This document shows, in pieces, positions 49,537 through 58,543 of a stretch of 64,000 bases of DNA; positions within the stretch are counted from its first letter, which is position 1, and each line of letters opens with the position of its first letter. Origin of the DNA: Halorubellus litoreus. GTDB taxonomy: Archaea; Halobacteriota; Halobacteria; Halobacteriales; Natrialbaceae. Under the pieces are notes generated by a model. It ran no database searches. It saw nothing but the letters and a program-made list of their open reading frames with translations, and was not told the origin of the DNA. A program made the position numbers and the translations under genes. Location: NCBI RefSeq assembly GCF_037081675.1, contig NZ_JAZAQL010000002.1, positions 372,001 through 436,000 on the forward strand, read 5' to 3'.

Positions 49537-49995
49537 ATGGACGAGTGGCGTCGGTCGGTCCGGTCGTGGTTCGAACGGGTCGACGTTCGAGTCGTCGGGG
49601 TCCTCGAGCGGCACGGGCATCGGTTGCATCGACGTTCGCTGGGTGTGTTGTTCGTCTGGCTCGGGTTGCTGAAGCCGATGGGGCACGAGACGGCGACGTC
49701 GTTGCTCGCGCACACCGTCTACTGGGGGTCGCCGGAGACGATGGTGGTGGTGTTGGGGTGGTGGGAGGTCGCGATTGGAGTCGCGATGCTGTACCGGCCG
49801 CTGGTCCGGGTCGCACTGGCGTTGCTCCTGGTTCGGATACCCGGGACGCTGCTCGCGTTCGTGCTCCTGCCGGAGGTGACGTTCATCGCGTTCCCGCTGG
49901 TACCGACGCCGGAGGGACAGTACCTCCTGAAGGACGTCGTGTTGTTCTTCGCTGCGATGGCTATCGGCGGCACCATCCGGCACGGCCGGTCCTGA
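49537..49995 (+). CDS. Four-helix membrane protein, DUF417/YkgB-like (DoxX clan)
   Basis: A 152-residue membrane protein. It has the family-like LFVWLGLLKPMG near residues 44-55, four hydrophobic segments, and a C-terminal FPLVPTPEGQYLLKDVVLFFAAMAIG. Members of this clan are quinol-related or stress-associated membrane proteins with no firm role. The ATG at 49537 (MDEWRRSVRSWFE) is preferred over one 21 bases upstream. It is read divergently from the zinc-finger/EF-1 beta operon. Confidence 0.78.
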   Translation: MDEWRRSVRSWFERVDVRVVGVLERHGHRLHRRSLGVLFVWLGLLKPMGHETATSLLAHTVYWGSPETMVVVLGWWEVAIGVAMLYRPLVRVALALLLVRIPGTLLAFVLLPEVTFIAFPLVPTPEGQYLLKDVVLFFAAMAIGGTIRHGRS

Positions 49996-50077
49996 GCGGC
50001 TACGGGCGGTCGATGCGGGACTGGCACGTGCGAGAGCGTCGCGGCGCCGCCGGTTGCGTCTGTGCGTCGAGCGGGCG

Positions 50078-51313
50078 TCAGCCGAGCGCGATGGGGAGGG
50101 TGAGGACGCTCATGAGGTGGACGCGTTTCACGCCGAGGCGCACGGGGGCGAGGCCGACGACGGTGGCGACGGCGAACAGACAGCAGCCGACGACGCCCCC
50201 GAACGTCCACGCGGCGAGCGCGAGCGCGAGGAGTGCGAGCGCGACGACGGTCCGCTGGTCGGCGGCGCCGACGACGGCGAGGTAGCGGTCGCCGACGGTG
50301 ACGACGACGAGCGCGCCCGCGACGCCGGCGACGACGACCGCGGCGACGAGCACGGGGAGGACGAGCGGCGCCCCGATGTCGTCGAACGCGACGAGGACGC
50401 CGGTCCGCGGCGTTCCGAACGCGACGAGCGCGAACACGGCGAATATCGAGTTCGCGGTGTTGACGCCGGAGACCGTGGCGAGGTACCCGCGGTCGCCGGC
50501 GTCCCCGGGGACGACCGCGAGCGCGAGGACGGCGGCGACGCCACTGGAGACGCCGGGGAGGTAACCGACGGCGCCACCGCCGGCGGTGCCGGCGAGCGCC
50601 GCGCCAGCGAGCGCGACCGGCGACCCCCTGACGGCGGCGTCGCCCTGCGGTGGCACGCCGTCGCCCTCCAGCGCGTCGAGGAGAACTGGCGCGCCGAACA
50701 ACCCGCCGAAGATCGCGGCGAGCGCGCTCTCGCCGAGCGGCCCCGACACGTCGACGTCGAGCGCGAGCGCACCGAACCCGCCAGCGAGCGCCGCAACCAC
50801 GACCGCCGCACCGCGATGCCGCCACGACCGCTCCGTCGCCGCGAGCGCGAGCGTCGCCACCACGAGCACCACGGCGAGGTGCGCGTTCAGGACCGGGACG
50901 AGCACGCGCATCGCTTCCGTCACCGGCCACGCCGCGACGAGCGCGAACGCACACGCGCCGAGACTCCCGAGCGCCGACACCCGCAGCGCCTCCCGCCCCC
51001 GGCCCTCCAGGACGAGTCGATGCCCCGGCAACGCCGTCGCCGCCATCGCCGCATCCGGCACCCCGAGCGATATCGCCGGCACCACGTCCACGAACGAATG
51101 CGTCACGCCCGCACCCAGTACCGCCACCCCGACCGCGAGCGAACTCCCTGGCATCGACGGCGCCACGCCAGCCAGCATGAGCGCGAACGCGTTCGCGTGC
51201 ACGCCCGGCGTCAACCCCGACACGCACCCGAGGCTCACACCCAGCACGAGCCCCACGGCGACGTCCACGCCCACCATCACCGACCCTGGCCGCCCACTCA
51301 CGGAAGAACCCAC
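50078..51313 (-). CDS. TctA-like permease (COG1784 type)
   Basis: A 411-residue membrane protein with about 11 hydrophobic segments. It has the TctA-family motif GCVSGLTPGVHANAFALML near residues 29-47 and a second repeat-like segment VGYLPGVSSGVAAVLAL in the middle, as expected for the two half-repeats of tripartite tricarboxylate transporter permeases. No TctB or TctC partner is nearby, so it belongs to the solitary archaeal branch with unknown substrate. A Met at 51277 is an alternative start. Confidence 0.82.
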   Translation of the reverse strand: MGSSVSGRPGSVMVGVDVAVGLVLGVSLGCVSGLTPGVHANAFALMLAGVAPSMPGSSLAVGVAVLGAGVTHSFVDVVPAISLGVPDAAMAATALPGHRLVLEGRGREALRVSALGSLGACAFALVAAWPVTEAMRVLVPVLNAHLAVVLVVATLALAATERSWRHRGAAVVVAALAGGFGALALDVDVSGPLGESALAAIFGGLFGAPVLLDALEGDGVPPQGDAAVRGSPVALAGAALAGTAGGGAVGYLPGVSSGVAAVLALAVVPGDAGDRGYLATVSGVNTANSIFAVFALVAFGTPRTGVLVAFDDIGAPLVLPVLVAAVVVAGVAGALVVVTVGDRYLAVVGAADQRTVVALALLALALAAWTFGGVVGCCLFAVATVVGLAPVRLGVKRVHLMSVLTLPIALG

Positions 51314-51387
51314 GCACAGCTACCTGGCTCACGTCACCTCTTGCAGGCCGTTCACAGGACGGAGCTACCGCTACCCGGTCGGCACGT

Positions 51388-51412
51388 CAAAGAAAGGTCG
51401 AAATCGAAATCG
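51388..51412 (-). terminator. U-rich terminator downstream of rpl12
   Basis: On the minus strand, ATTTCGATTTCG and CTTTCTTTG follow the rpl12 stop within 35 bases. T-rich stretches of this kind terminate archaeal transcription without a hairpin. Confidence 0.6.
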
Positions 51413-51421
51413 AGCGCGCGT

Positions 51422-51772
51422 TCAGCCGAAGAGGTCGCCGAGGCCCTCGCCGCTGGCCTCCTCGTCCTCGTCGTCGTCGCTCGTGTCCGGGACGTCCGAC
51501 GTCTCCTCGACGTCCTCGTCCTCGTCGTCGCCGCCCTCGTCGGCGGACTCGTCGCCACCGGCTGCGCCGCCCGCTGCGGCACCGCCCGCGGGGACCGCGG
51601 CCGCCTCGGCGACGGCCTCGTCGATGTCGACGTCCTCGAGCGCTGCGACGAGCGCCTTGACGCGGGATTCCTCCACGTCGACGCCGGCGGCCTCGAGCAC
51701 GCCCGTGATGTTGTCTTCGTTGATCTCTTCGCCCGTCTCGTTCAGGATGAGTGCTGCGTAAACGTACTCCAT
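51422..51772 (-). CDS. rpl12: Ribosomal protein L12 (P1 family)
   Basis: A 116-residue archaeal L12/P1. It starts MEYVYAALILNETG, has an N-terminal helical dimer domain (to about 60), an Ala/Gly hinge (AVPAGGAAAGGAAGG) and an acidic tail ending GLGDLFG, which recruits elongation factors. It is the last gene of the rpl1-rpl10-rpl12 operon, 6 bases after rpl10. A U-rich terminator follows. Confidence 0.97.
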   Translation of the reverse strand: MEYVYAALILNETGEEINEDNITGVLEAAGVDVEESRVKALVAALEDVDIDEAVAEAAAVPAGGAAAGGAAGGDESADEGGDDEDEDVEETSDVPDTSDDDEDEEASGEGLGDLFG

Positions 51773-51778
51773 TGTGAA

Positions 51779-52831
51779 TTATCCGAACATGTTGCCGAGC
51801 GCGTCGCCACCGGCCTCCTCGTCGTCGTCATCGTCGTCGTCGGAGTCCTCGGCGTCCGCCTCGGTATCGTCTTCTTCAGTAGTCGATTCGTCCTCGGCCT
51901 CGTCAGCAGCGTCCTCGGCGGCCGCCGCAGGCGCTTCCACGTCCTGCAGGCCCTCCGGGAGCGCCTCGGGGTCGTCGACCTGCGCCGCGAGCGCACGCAC
52001 CTGTGCGTCCGCCTTCGCGACGAGGTCGTCCGCGAGGTCCGGGCTCTCGATAGCTGCCTGCAGGCCGACGGACTTCGCTTCGCCCGTCGCCTTCGCGAGC
52101 AGCGTCGACGCCGTCTGCGCGGTCGGATAGACCGCGTTGACGGAGAGGTTCCGGGCACCCGCGGCAGCCGCGGCGACGTCGTCGCGGTACGCGTCGACGT
52201 CGATGTCCAGGTCCTCGGGGTCGAACATGACGCCCTCGGAGAACACGGCGCGGAGGTCGAGCCCGACTTCCTTGGGCTCGATGCCGAGTTCGCTCAGGAC
52301 GTTCGCGAGGTCGTCGGAGACCTCCTCGCCGGTCGAGAGGACAGTCGAATCCTCCGTGACCTTGATGGAGCCCTCCATGATGCGCGCCTGCGCACCGACC
52401 TGCTGGAGTTCGCCGACGAACGGCCCGGGGTCGACACCAGTGTCGCCCTCGGGGATGACGATGTCGTTCGGCGCGACCTCGCCCGCGTTGATCGGGGCAG
52501 GGGTCTTCGACGCTTCGAGCGTCTTGTAGAGCGTGAACGGGTTGTCGTTCGTCCCGATGAGACCGACCTGACCGGCGATGTGCTCGGTCAGGTCCTCGAC
52601 GCCCTCGTCGACCTCTTCGAGCGCGCGCACCAGCAGCGTGTTGCGGCTGACGCGCAGTTCCGTGCTCGGCCAGAGGTCAGCGCGCATCGCCTGGAGCTGT
52701 CGGCTCGGGATGCCCGCGATGTTGACGACACCGATCGAGTCGTAGGACTCGATGGTCTCGACGAGGTCAGCGACCTCCTCGCGCTTCCATTCGGGAAGGT
52801 TCTCGGTCTTGCGCTCCGCTTCGGCGCTCAT
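51779..52831 (-). CDS. rpl10: Ribosomal protein L10 (P0)
   Basis: A 350-residue archaeal acidic stalk base protein. It starts MSAEAERKTENLPEWKREE, with the rRNA-binding domain at residues 1 to about 110, the P0-specific insert in the middle, L12-binding helices near 220-290, and an acidic tail ending LGNMFG that resembles that of L12. Its ATG overlaps the rpl1 stop by 4 bases, and a GGAGGTG Shine-Dalgarno lies just upstream within the end of rpl1. Confidence 0.97.
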   Translation of the reverse strand: MSAEAERKTENLPEWKREEVADLVETIESYDSIGVVNIAGIPSRQLQAMRADLWPSTELRVSRNTLLVRALEEVDEGVEDLTEHIAGQVGLIGTNDNPFTLYKTLEASKTPAPINAGEVAPNDIVIPEGDTGVDPGPFVGELQQVGAQARIMEGSIKVTEDSTVLSTGEEVSDDLANVLSELGIEPKEVGLDLRAVFSEGVMFDPEDLDIDVDAYRDDVAAAAAGARNLSVNAVYPTAQTASTLLAKATGEAKSVGLQAAIESPDLADDLVAKADAQVRALAAQVDDPEALPEGLQDVEAPAAAAEDAADEAEDESTTEEDDTEADAEDSDDDDDDDEEAGGDALGNMFG

Positions 52832-53469
52832 GCGGGCACCTCCACGCTCGGCCCCATCGTCGTCTTCACGAAGATGGAGTCGATGTTGAGCGGGCCCTTC
52901 TCGAGGTTCGCCTCGAGCCGACGGATGATGACGTCGATGTTGTCACCGATGTCCTCGTCCGTCATGTCCTCGGCGCCGACGCGCGTGTGGAACGTGCGGC
53001 GGTCGCCGGAACGGAGCTGGACCGTGTTCTTCATGCGGTTGACGACTTCGACGACGTCGTCGTCGGGGCTGAGCGGGGTCGGCATCTTCCCGCGCGGCCC
53101 GAGGATGGTCCCGAGGTACCGACCGACGTCCTGCATCTTCGCCTCTTCGGCGATGAAGAAGTCGGTCTCCCCCGCGAGGTCCTTCGCGGCGTCGTCGTCG
53201 TCTCCGAGGTCGGCCAGGTCGTCGCCGTCGAGTACTTCGTCGGCGACGTCTTCGGCGCGGAGCCCCGTCTCGCCGTCTGCAATGACGACGATGCGGGTCT
53301 CTTGGCCTGTTCCGGCCGGCAATACCACTGACTCGTCGATACGCTTCGACGGGTCGTTGAGGTCGAGGTCGCGCAAGTTAATCGCGAGGTCCACCGTCTC
53401 CCGGAAGTTCCGGTCGGGTGCGTCCTCGAGTGCGCGAGAGACTGCATTCTCTATATCCTGGTCTGCCAT
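52828..53469 (-). CDS. rpl1: Ribosomal protein L1
   Basis: A 213-residue archaeal L1, starting MADQDIENAVSRALEDAP. The family features are KRIDESVVLPAGTG near residues 42-55, a middle domain (LGTILGPRGKMPTPL near 121-135), and FHTRVGAEDMTDEDIGDN at the C-terminal part. It binds the L1 stalk of 23S rRNA and in archaea also represses its own operon. First gene of the rpl1-rpl10-rpl12 operon. A clear Shine-Dalgarno precedes the start, with a leader of about 60 bases. Confidence 0.97.
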   Translation of the reverse strand: MADQDIENAVSRALEDAPDRNFRETVDLAINLRDLDLNDPSKRIDESVVLPAGTGQETRIVVIADGETGLRAEDVADEVLDGDDLADLGDDDDAAKDLAGETDFFIAEEAKMQDVGRYLGTILGPRGKMPTPLSPDDDVVEVVNRMKNTVQLRSGDRRTFHTRVGAEDMTDEDIGDNIDVIIRRLEANLEKGPLNIDSIFVKTTMGPSVEVPA

Positions 53470-53562
53470 CGTTCACCTCCGTAGTACGCGTAGTGCTCCT
53501 ACGGGTCAGTGAAACAGGCGAAGCCTGTCTCGCTTGGAACGTGACCCAACGGACTCTTAAAC
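53470..53562 (-). promoter_or_regulatory. rpl1 operon promoter and leader (candidate L1 autoregulatory site)
   Basis: On the minus strand a TATA-like GTTTAAGAG (53554-53562) places transcription start near 53532, giving a leader of about 60 bases with the Shine-Dalgarno GGAGGTG (53474-53480). Near its 5' end ACAGGC and GCCTGT form a perfect 6-bp stem (53514-53528). L1 is known to bind a leader structure in Halobacterium; this hairpin is a candidate here. Confidence 0.6.
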
Positions 53563-53705
53563 CCGTCGAAGTGCTGGACCCACGGGAGAGCGACGCAGGG
53601 CCGTGCGTGGTCGACGAGCGGATGCAGGGGTGATTCGCCCGCGTGCGGACGAAGGGGTGAATCGCCCAGTGCGCTCATATGTGTGTCCCGCGTCGATTCG
53701 GTCAG

Positions 53706-55331
53706 ATGCGACTGTCGACGACGCTCGTCGGCCTCTTGGTCGTGCTCTCGGTCGTCCTCGGGAGTACGGTCTACGCCGGGTTCGCGCTCCACACGGACGA
53801 CATCGTGCAGAGCGAGCGTGCGAACGTGAACGAGACGGCGGCGACTGTCGCGCACAACCTCCACACGCAACTCGAGGCGAAAGAGCAGGTGGTTCGCGTC
53901 GGTGCGCGAGCGCACGGGCTCGCCGACCACGGGAGTGACCATCAGGAGGAGGCGTTGAGTGCGTTCCTGTCGACGTCGCGGTTCGACGGCGCGAGCGTCG
54001 TCGCGGCGAACGGGACGGTGATGGCGTTCTCCGCTGAGGGGACGAACGCGACGGAGCGCGAGCGCGTGCTCGGGACGGATCTGAGCGACCGCCGGTACGT
54101 CCGCGAGGCGCTCGACGGCAGAGTGTACGTGAGCGAGCCGTTCCGCGCGGACTCCGGGAACCTCGTGGTCGTCGTGAGCACGCCCATCCGCGACGGGACG
54201 GCGGTCGTCGGGACGCTGAACGCCGCCATCCACCTCGAGGACCCCGAGGAGGACCAGCACGGCGTGTTCTCGGACCTCAGTCACCTCGTCGACCCCGGGC
54301 AGACCGTAACCGTTCGGTCGGGCGCGCGGACGCTCTTCGAGGGCGAGGCGGTCGACGGACGGACGTTCCGTGCGACGGAACCGGTCGCGCAGACGGACTG
54401 GGTGGTCGTCGTCGAACAGGACCGGTCCTCAGTCACGACCCGGCTGCGGACGGTATCGATAGTGCAGGGCGTCGCGCTCCTGGTCGTGCTCTGTTCGGTC
54501 GGCGCGGTCGGGTACTGGACGTACCGGACGAACATCCAGCAGATAGCGGACCTCCGCGCTGGCCTGAGCGCGCTCGAGAACGGCGAGTACGACGTGGACG
54601 TGGCGCTGTCGGGGACCGAGGAGTGGGACGAGATCGGCGAGCGCTTCGACCGCGTCGGCACCCGTCTCGAGCAGCGCGAGAGTCAGCTCAGGGTCCTGAA
54701 TCGCGTCCTCCGGCACAACGTCAGGAACGAGATGAACCTCGTGCTCGGGCACTCGCAGTCTCTCCGCGAGGACGACGCGGACGTGGAGACCCACGCCACC
54801 GCCATCGAGGCCGCCGTCCAGGACACGCTCGAGATAAGTGACAACGCGCGGATGATAGAGGGCCGCATCCGCGAGGCGACGGCCGGTCGGGCACCGGCAC
54901 CGCTCTCGTCGGTGGTCGCGGAAGCAACCGCGGCCGCGGACGGGCCGTCCGCGGCGAACGTCACCATGGACGTCCCGGACGACGTCGTCGTCGCCGACGG
55001 GGACGCCGTCCGCACCGCGCTCGCGGAGATCGTCGAGAACGCGCGCATCCACAACGACCGACCGCCTGCGGACCGCGACGTCGCCATCACCGCACGCGAC
55101 AGCGAGGACCGCGTCCGCCTCACCGTCAGCGACAACGGCCCCGGGCTCCCCGACATCGAACGCGACCTCCTCGCCGGCGGCCTCGACGCCTCACCCGTCG
55201 ACCACGGCGAAGGCCTCGGCCTCTGGATCGCGCGCTGGCTCGTCGAACGTGCCGACGGCACCATCACGACGACGTGCGACGACGGGACCGTCGTCCACAT
55301 CGACGTCCCGACGGTCTACGCGGAGAACTGA
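53706..55331 (+). CDS. Sensor histidine kinase (membrane, Cache-like sensor, HAMP)
   Basis: A 541-residue protein. Residues 1-30 include the first membrane helix. An extracellular Cache-like sensor fills about 35-245 (it includes GTDLSDRRYVREALDGRVYVSEPF). A second helix lies near 260-280, followed by a HAMP-like segment. The phosphoacceptor His is H337 in RHNVRNEMN, the N box is IVENARIHND, and the G boxes are DNGPGLP and GEGLGLWIARWLVE. No response regulator is adjacent. It is read opposite to rpl11 and rpl1, which flank it. The ATG at 53706 is preferred to 53679. Confidence 0.9.
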   Translation: MRLSTTLVGLLVVLSVVLGSTVYAGFALHTDDIVQSERANVNETAATVAHNLHTQLEAKEQVVRVGARAHGLADHGSDHQEEALSAFLSTSRFDGASVVAANGTVMAFSAEGTNATERERVLGTDLSDRRYVREALDGRVYVSEPFRADSGNLVVVVSTPIRDGTAVVGTLNAAIHLEDPEEDQHGVFSDLSHLVDPGQTVTVRSGARTLFEGEAVDGRTFRATEPVAQTDWVVVVEQDRSSVTTRLRTVSIVQGVALLVVLCSVGAVGYWTYRTNIQQIADLRAGLSALENGEYDVDVALSGTEEWDEIGERFDRVGTRLEQRESQLRVLNRVLRHNVRNEMNLVLGHSQSLREDDADVETHATAIEAAVQDTLEISDNARMIEGRIREATAGRAPAPLSSVVAEATAAADGPSAANVTMDVPDDVVVADGDAVRTALAEIVENARIHNDRPPADRDVAITARDSEDRVRLTVSDNGPGLPDIERDLLAGGLDASPVDHGEGLGLWIARWLVERADGTITTTCDDGTVVHIDVPTVYAEN

Positions 55332-55407
55332 GACTGGATGCGGAGAGACTGGATGCACGTCGCAATCGCTGGTGGCGACGTCGAAACGAGTGAGAGAATG
55401 CCTGAAA

Positions 55408-55893
55408 TCAGGCTTCGGCTTCGGGGAACGTGTCGTCGTACTCGCCCGCGTCGATGCGCTTCTTGAACTCGCGCGGGTTCTCGCCCTCGATCGTCACGCC
55501 CAGGGACGTGCACGTCCCGACGACTTCCTTCGCCGCTTGCTTGGAGTCGTACGCGAGCAGGTCGGTGAGCTTCTGTTCGGCGATCTGCTTGACCTGTTCG
55601 ACGGTGAGGTCCGCGACGAACTCCTCGTGGGGCTCACCGCTGCCGGTGTCGAACCCGGCCTCGTCCTTGATGAGCTCCGCGGTCGGCGGAACGCCGACCT
55701 CGATGCTGAACGAGCCGTCGTCGTCGTACTCGACGGTCACGGGGACTTCCGTCCCGTCGAACGCTTCCGTCTGTTCGTTTATCTCACTGACGACAGCCTG
55801 CACGTCCACGGGTGTGGGACCGAGCTCGGGACCGAGCGGCGGGCCAGGGTTGGCCTGTCCACCCGGAACGAGCACTTCGATGGTTCCAGCCAT
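55408..55893 (-). CDS. rpl11: Ribosomal protein L11
   Basis: A 161-residue archaeal L11. It starts MAGTIEVLVPGGQANPGPPLGP, with the conserved PPLGP near residues 18-22, and carries the C-terminal rRNA-binding domain with GTCTSLGVTIEG near residues 126-137. It binds the GTPase-associated centre of 23S rRNA. It is separated from rpl1 by a histidine kinase gene on the opposite strand, unlike the usual adjacent order. Promoter: GTTAAAACTC about 26 bases upstream. Confidence 0.97.
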   Translation of the reverse strand: MAGTIEVLVPGGQANPGPPLGPELGPTPVDVQAVVSEINEQTEAFDGTEVPVTVEYDDDGSFSIEVGVPPTAELIKDEAGFDTGSGEPHEEFVADLTVEQVKQIAEQKLTDLLAYDSKQAAKEVVGTCTSLGVTIEGENPREFKKRIDAGEYDDTFPEAEA

Positions 55894-55913
55894 ACTCGAT
55901 AGGAGCCTCGGGC

Positions 55914-55923
55914 GAGTTTTAAC
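55914..55923 (-). promoter_or_regulatory. TATA box of rpl11
   Basis: GTTAAAACTC on the minus strand is centred about 26 bases before the rpl11 start, implying a leaderless message separate from the rpl1 operon. Confidence 0.7.
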
Positions 55924-56060
55924 GCTTACCTTTCGCGGGCGACCTGTCGGCGTGGCTGCATCGGTCGGGTCGCGAGCGCGCCCGTTTCCGGCCCAGATGG
56001 GGCGTGATAGCGTTCCGCAACGGCAACGCTTACCCGGGTTCCGAGTGTAGCCGTGCGTGT

Positions 56061-56453
56061 ATGTCCAAGCAAGTTCACGCCGTTTCCGAGGAAGGGTTCA
56101 GTACGACGACGAGCATCCGCGACTTCGAGCAGACGATCGACGCGACGGGCGAGGACGCGCCGGACACGCTCGAGACACTCCTCAGCACGTACGCGGCGTG
56201 TTTCGTCCCGGCGTTCCGCGTCGCCGCGGAGCAGCGCCAGGCGGGCGACCTCGGGCGCGTCGAGGTCGACGTGACCGGCGACCTGAACGACGACGACAAG
56301 CTCGCGGCCATCAGTTTCGACGTGGCCGTCGAGGGCGACGTCGGCGACAAGGCCGAGGCGGTCGTCGAGCGCGCGGAGGAACTCTGCAAGGTCCACGACG
56401 CCCTGAAGGCAGACCTCCACGCCGACATCTCGTTCACCGGCGACGCGTTCTGA
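56061..56453 (+). CDS. OsmC/Ohr family protein
   Basis: A 130-residue OsmC-type protein. The two family Cys residues are visible: C47 in YAACFVPAF and a second in ELCKVHDAL near residue 112. Such proteins reduce organic hydroperoxides with a Cys pair in the cytosol. The ATG at 56061 (MSKQVHAVSEEGF) matches the family start; upstream in-frame sequence belongs to the promoter region. It is followed by a DUF5799-type gene on the same strand. Confidence 0.85.
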   Translation: MSKQVHAVSEEGFSTTTSIRDFEQTIDATGEDAPDTLETLLSTYAACFVPAFRVAAEQRQAGDLGRVEVDVTGDLNDDDKLAAISFDVAVEGDVGDKAEAVVERAEELCKVHDALKADLHADISFTGDAF

Positions 56454-56549
56454 GGTCGAGGTCGGCGCGCGCACTCGCGGCCGAACGACGCTTTTCTTTC
56501 GACGGATTGCAGCGGAACCCTGATAGGACGCGTGGGCGTATTCGTGGGT

Positions 56550-57092
56550 ATGACCGAAGAGTGGACGAACCGCGTCGTCGGCGAGCGGATGGCCGTCGAC
56601 CAGGAGTTCAACGACCGCGTCACGGGGTCGGAGTTCTCGAACCAGGAGTGGAGTCTCATCATGAGCGCGACCAAGTACACCATCGACGACCCCGAGAACC
56701 CCGATGGGGCGAGCATCGTCGTGGACCGCGACGCGACGAACCTCGAAGCGATCATGCCCGAGTTGGAGAACATCCAGGAGCAGATGGGCGCGCTCGGTGG
56801 CGCCGGCGGCGGGAAGTCCGACGTCGGCGGGAACAAGGGTAGCCTGTTCGATGGCGTGAAGAGCGCGCTCGGCCTCGGCGGTGGCGGGTCGAGCGACGAG
56901 GACTACGCCGCCCGTGCCGAGACCGCGCGCGAACTCGCCGGCGAGTACGGCCGCGAACTCCAGAACCACCTCGAAGCGAAGGGTCGCTGGGAGGAGGTGT
57001 GCGCGATAGCGGCGGCGGAGGACGCGAGCGGTGGCACGGCCGCGGAGTCGGCGAGTGACGACGGCGACGAGCGTCTCGACGACGCGCCCTGA
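56550..57092 (+). CDS. DUF5799-like haloarchaeal protein
   Basis: A 180-residue protein with MTEEWTNRVVGERMAVDQEF at the start and FSNQEWSLIMSATKYTIDDP after it, a pattern I recognise as the DUF5799 family. A Gly-rich linker in the middle (GGAGGGKSDVGGNKG) separates it from a helical region (ARELAGEYGRELQNHLE) and an acidic tail. Function unknown. The ATG at 56550 is chosen; one at 56532 adds six residues without family support. Confidence 0.82.
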   Translation: MTEEWTNRVVGERMAVDQEFNDRVTGSEFSNQEWSLIMSATKYTIDDPENPDGASIVVDRDATNLEAIMPELENIQEQMGALGGAGGGKSDVGGNKGSLFDGVKSALGLGGGGSSDEDYAARAETARELAGEYGRELQNHLEAKGRWEEVCAIAAAEDASGGTAAESASDDGDERLDDAP

Positions 57093-57111
57093 GTCGCCGA
57101 ACGCGTCGCCG

Positions 57112-57426
57112 TCAGATGGAGACCTCGTCGTTGCGCGACGGGTTGGCGGCGCGGTCGTCGTAGTGCTTGCGGCCGATGTGGTCGTCGTCGAGGTTCGCGA
57201 GCACGGTCTCGTGGAGCGCGGTGGCGGTCTCGTACGCTTCTTCGTCGGTTCGTTCGAGGACGGTCGCGACGACGACGGGGTCACCGTTGGGTGGGTCGAT
57301 CTCGACGTCTCCGACGGTGTCGAGGACGTCGCTGTGAGTGGCGGGGAAGGAGAGTTCGGTCTCGAACCGGTCGTGGACGTGGTTCGGGCTGTCCGACTCG
57401 ACTTGGTCGCTTGCGTGGTCCGTCAT
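57112..57426 (-). CDS. DUF5789-like haloarchaeal protein
   Basis: A 104-residue acidic protein that I recognise as similar to the haloarchaeal DUF5789 family. Landmarks are FPATHSDVLDTVGDVEI near residues 27-43 and HIGRKHYDDRAANPSRNDEVSI at the C terminus. It may be a small nucleic-acid- or stress-associated protein, but this is not established. It converges on the DUF5799-like gene. Confidence 0.8.
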   Translation of the reverse strand: MTDHASDQVESDSPNHVHDRFETELSFPATHSDVLDTVGDVEIDPPNGDPVVVATVLERTDEEAYETATALHETVLANLDDDHIGRKHYDDRAANPSRNDEVSI

Positions 57427-57550
57427 CCCGTCTGGACCGTGGCGTTCGTCACGGGAATGTGTCGTCCCGAACCTCGTTGGCTCCCGGGGGGAGCGTCCGA
57501 CGGGGCGGTGTGGGGCGTCCGGAACCGTGCGCGTGTCGCGTTCGGGTCGC

Positions 57551-58543
57551 TTAGAGTTCGTCTAGGATGGCGTTCCCGACGTCGTCGGTGGTGGCGTCGC
57601 CGCCGAGGTCGGGCGTGCGCGGCCCGGCTTCGAGGACGGATTCGACGGCGTCGCGGACGCGCCCTGCTTCCTCGTCGTAGCCGAGGTGTTCGAGCAGCAT
57701 CGCCGCTGAGAGCACGGTCGCGCTCGGGTTCGCGACGCCGTCGCCGGCGATGTCGGGCGCGCTCCCGTGTACGGGCTCGAAGAGCCCGTTCTCGCGGCCG
57801 ACGTTCGCGCTCGGCAGCAGTCCGAGGCCGCCGACGAGGCCGGCGGCGAGGTCCGAGAGGACGTCGCCGGCGAGGTTCGGACAGACGACGACGCCGTAGT
57901 CGGTCGGGCGCTGCACGAGGTGCATCGCGAGCGCGTCCATGAGCGCCTCGTCGACCTCGCTCTCGTCGATATCGGGGTGTTCGCGGGCGACCTCGCGGCA
58001 CCGGTCGAGGAATCGACCGTCGGTCTCGCGCATCACGTTCGCCTTGTGCGCGACCGTGACGTCGTCGTAGCCGTTCTCGACCGCGTAGTCGAACCCGAAC
58101 TCGGCGATGTCCCGGGAGGCGTCGTCGGTGACGACCCGGGTGAGCGTCGACACGCCCTCGGTGATCTCGTCCTCGATACCCGCGTAGACGCCCTCGGTGT
58201 TCTCGCGGACGAACACGAGGTCCGTCTCCGGTTGGAGGGCGTCCACGCCCGGATACGCGCGCGCCGGGCGCACGTTCGCGAACGAACCCACTGCCTCGCG
58301 GAGCGGGAGCACGACGTCCGCGGCGGTGTCGCCCGCGGCTCCGAATATCGTCGCGTCAGCGTCAGCGACCGTCTCGTAGGTCGCGTCCGGGAGCGGGTCG
58401 CCGGTCTCCGCGGCGACCGCGTCGCCGGCGTTCGCGTGCACGAACTCGAAGTTCCCGACGGCGTCGAGGACGTCCACGGCGACCGGGACGACCTCCTGGC
58501 CGATGCCGTCGCCGGGGACGACCGCGATGCGGTCCGCGCTCAC
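57551..58543 (-). CDS. leuB: 3-isopropylmalate dehydrogenase
   Basis: A 330-residue isocitrate/isopropylmalate dehydrogenase family enzyme in leucine synthesis (oxidative decarboxylation of 3-isopropylmalate with NAD). Family motifs: VPGDGIGQEVVP near the N terminus, ENTEGVYAGIEDE, TVAHKANVMRETDG, CPNLAGDVLSDLAAGLVGGLG and PVHGSAPDIAG. The protein is shorter than most bacterial LeuB but normal for archaea. It is the last gene of the ilv-leu operon; its ATG overlaps the leuD stop by 4 bases. Confidence 0.95.
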   Translation of the reverse strand: MSADRIAVVPGDGIGQEVVPVAVDVLDAVGNFEFVHANAGDAVAAETGDPLPDATYETVADADATIFGAAGDTAADVVLPLREAVGSFANVRPARAYPGVDALQPETDLVFVRENTEGVYAGIEDEITEGVSTLTRVVTDDASRDIAEFGFDYAVENGYDDVTVAHKANVMRETDGRFLDRCREVAREHPDIDESEVDEALMDALAMHLVQRPTDYGVVVCPNLAGDVLSDLAAGLVGGLGLLPSANVGRENGLFEPVHGSAPDIAGDGVANPSATVLSAAMLLEHLGYDEEAGRVRDAVESVLEAGPRTPDLGGDATTDDVGNAILDEL

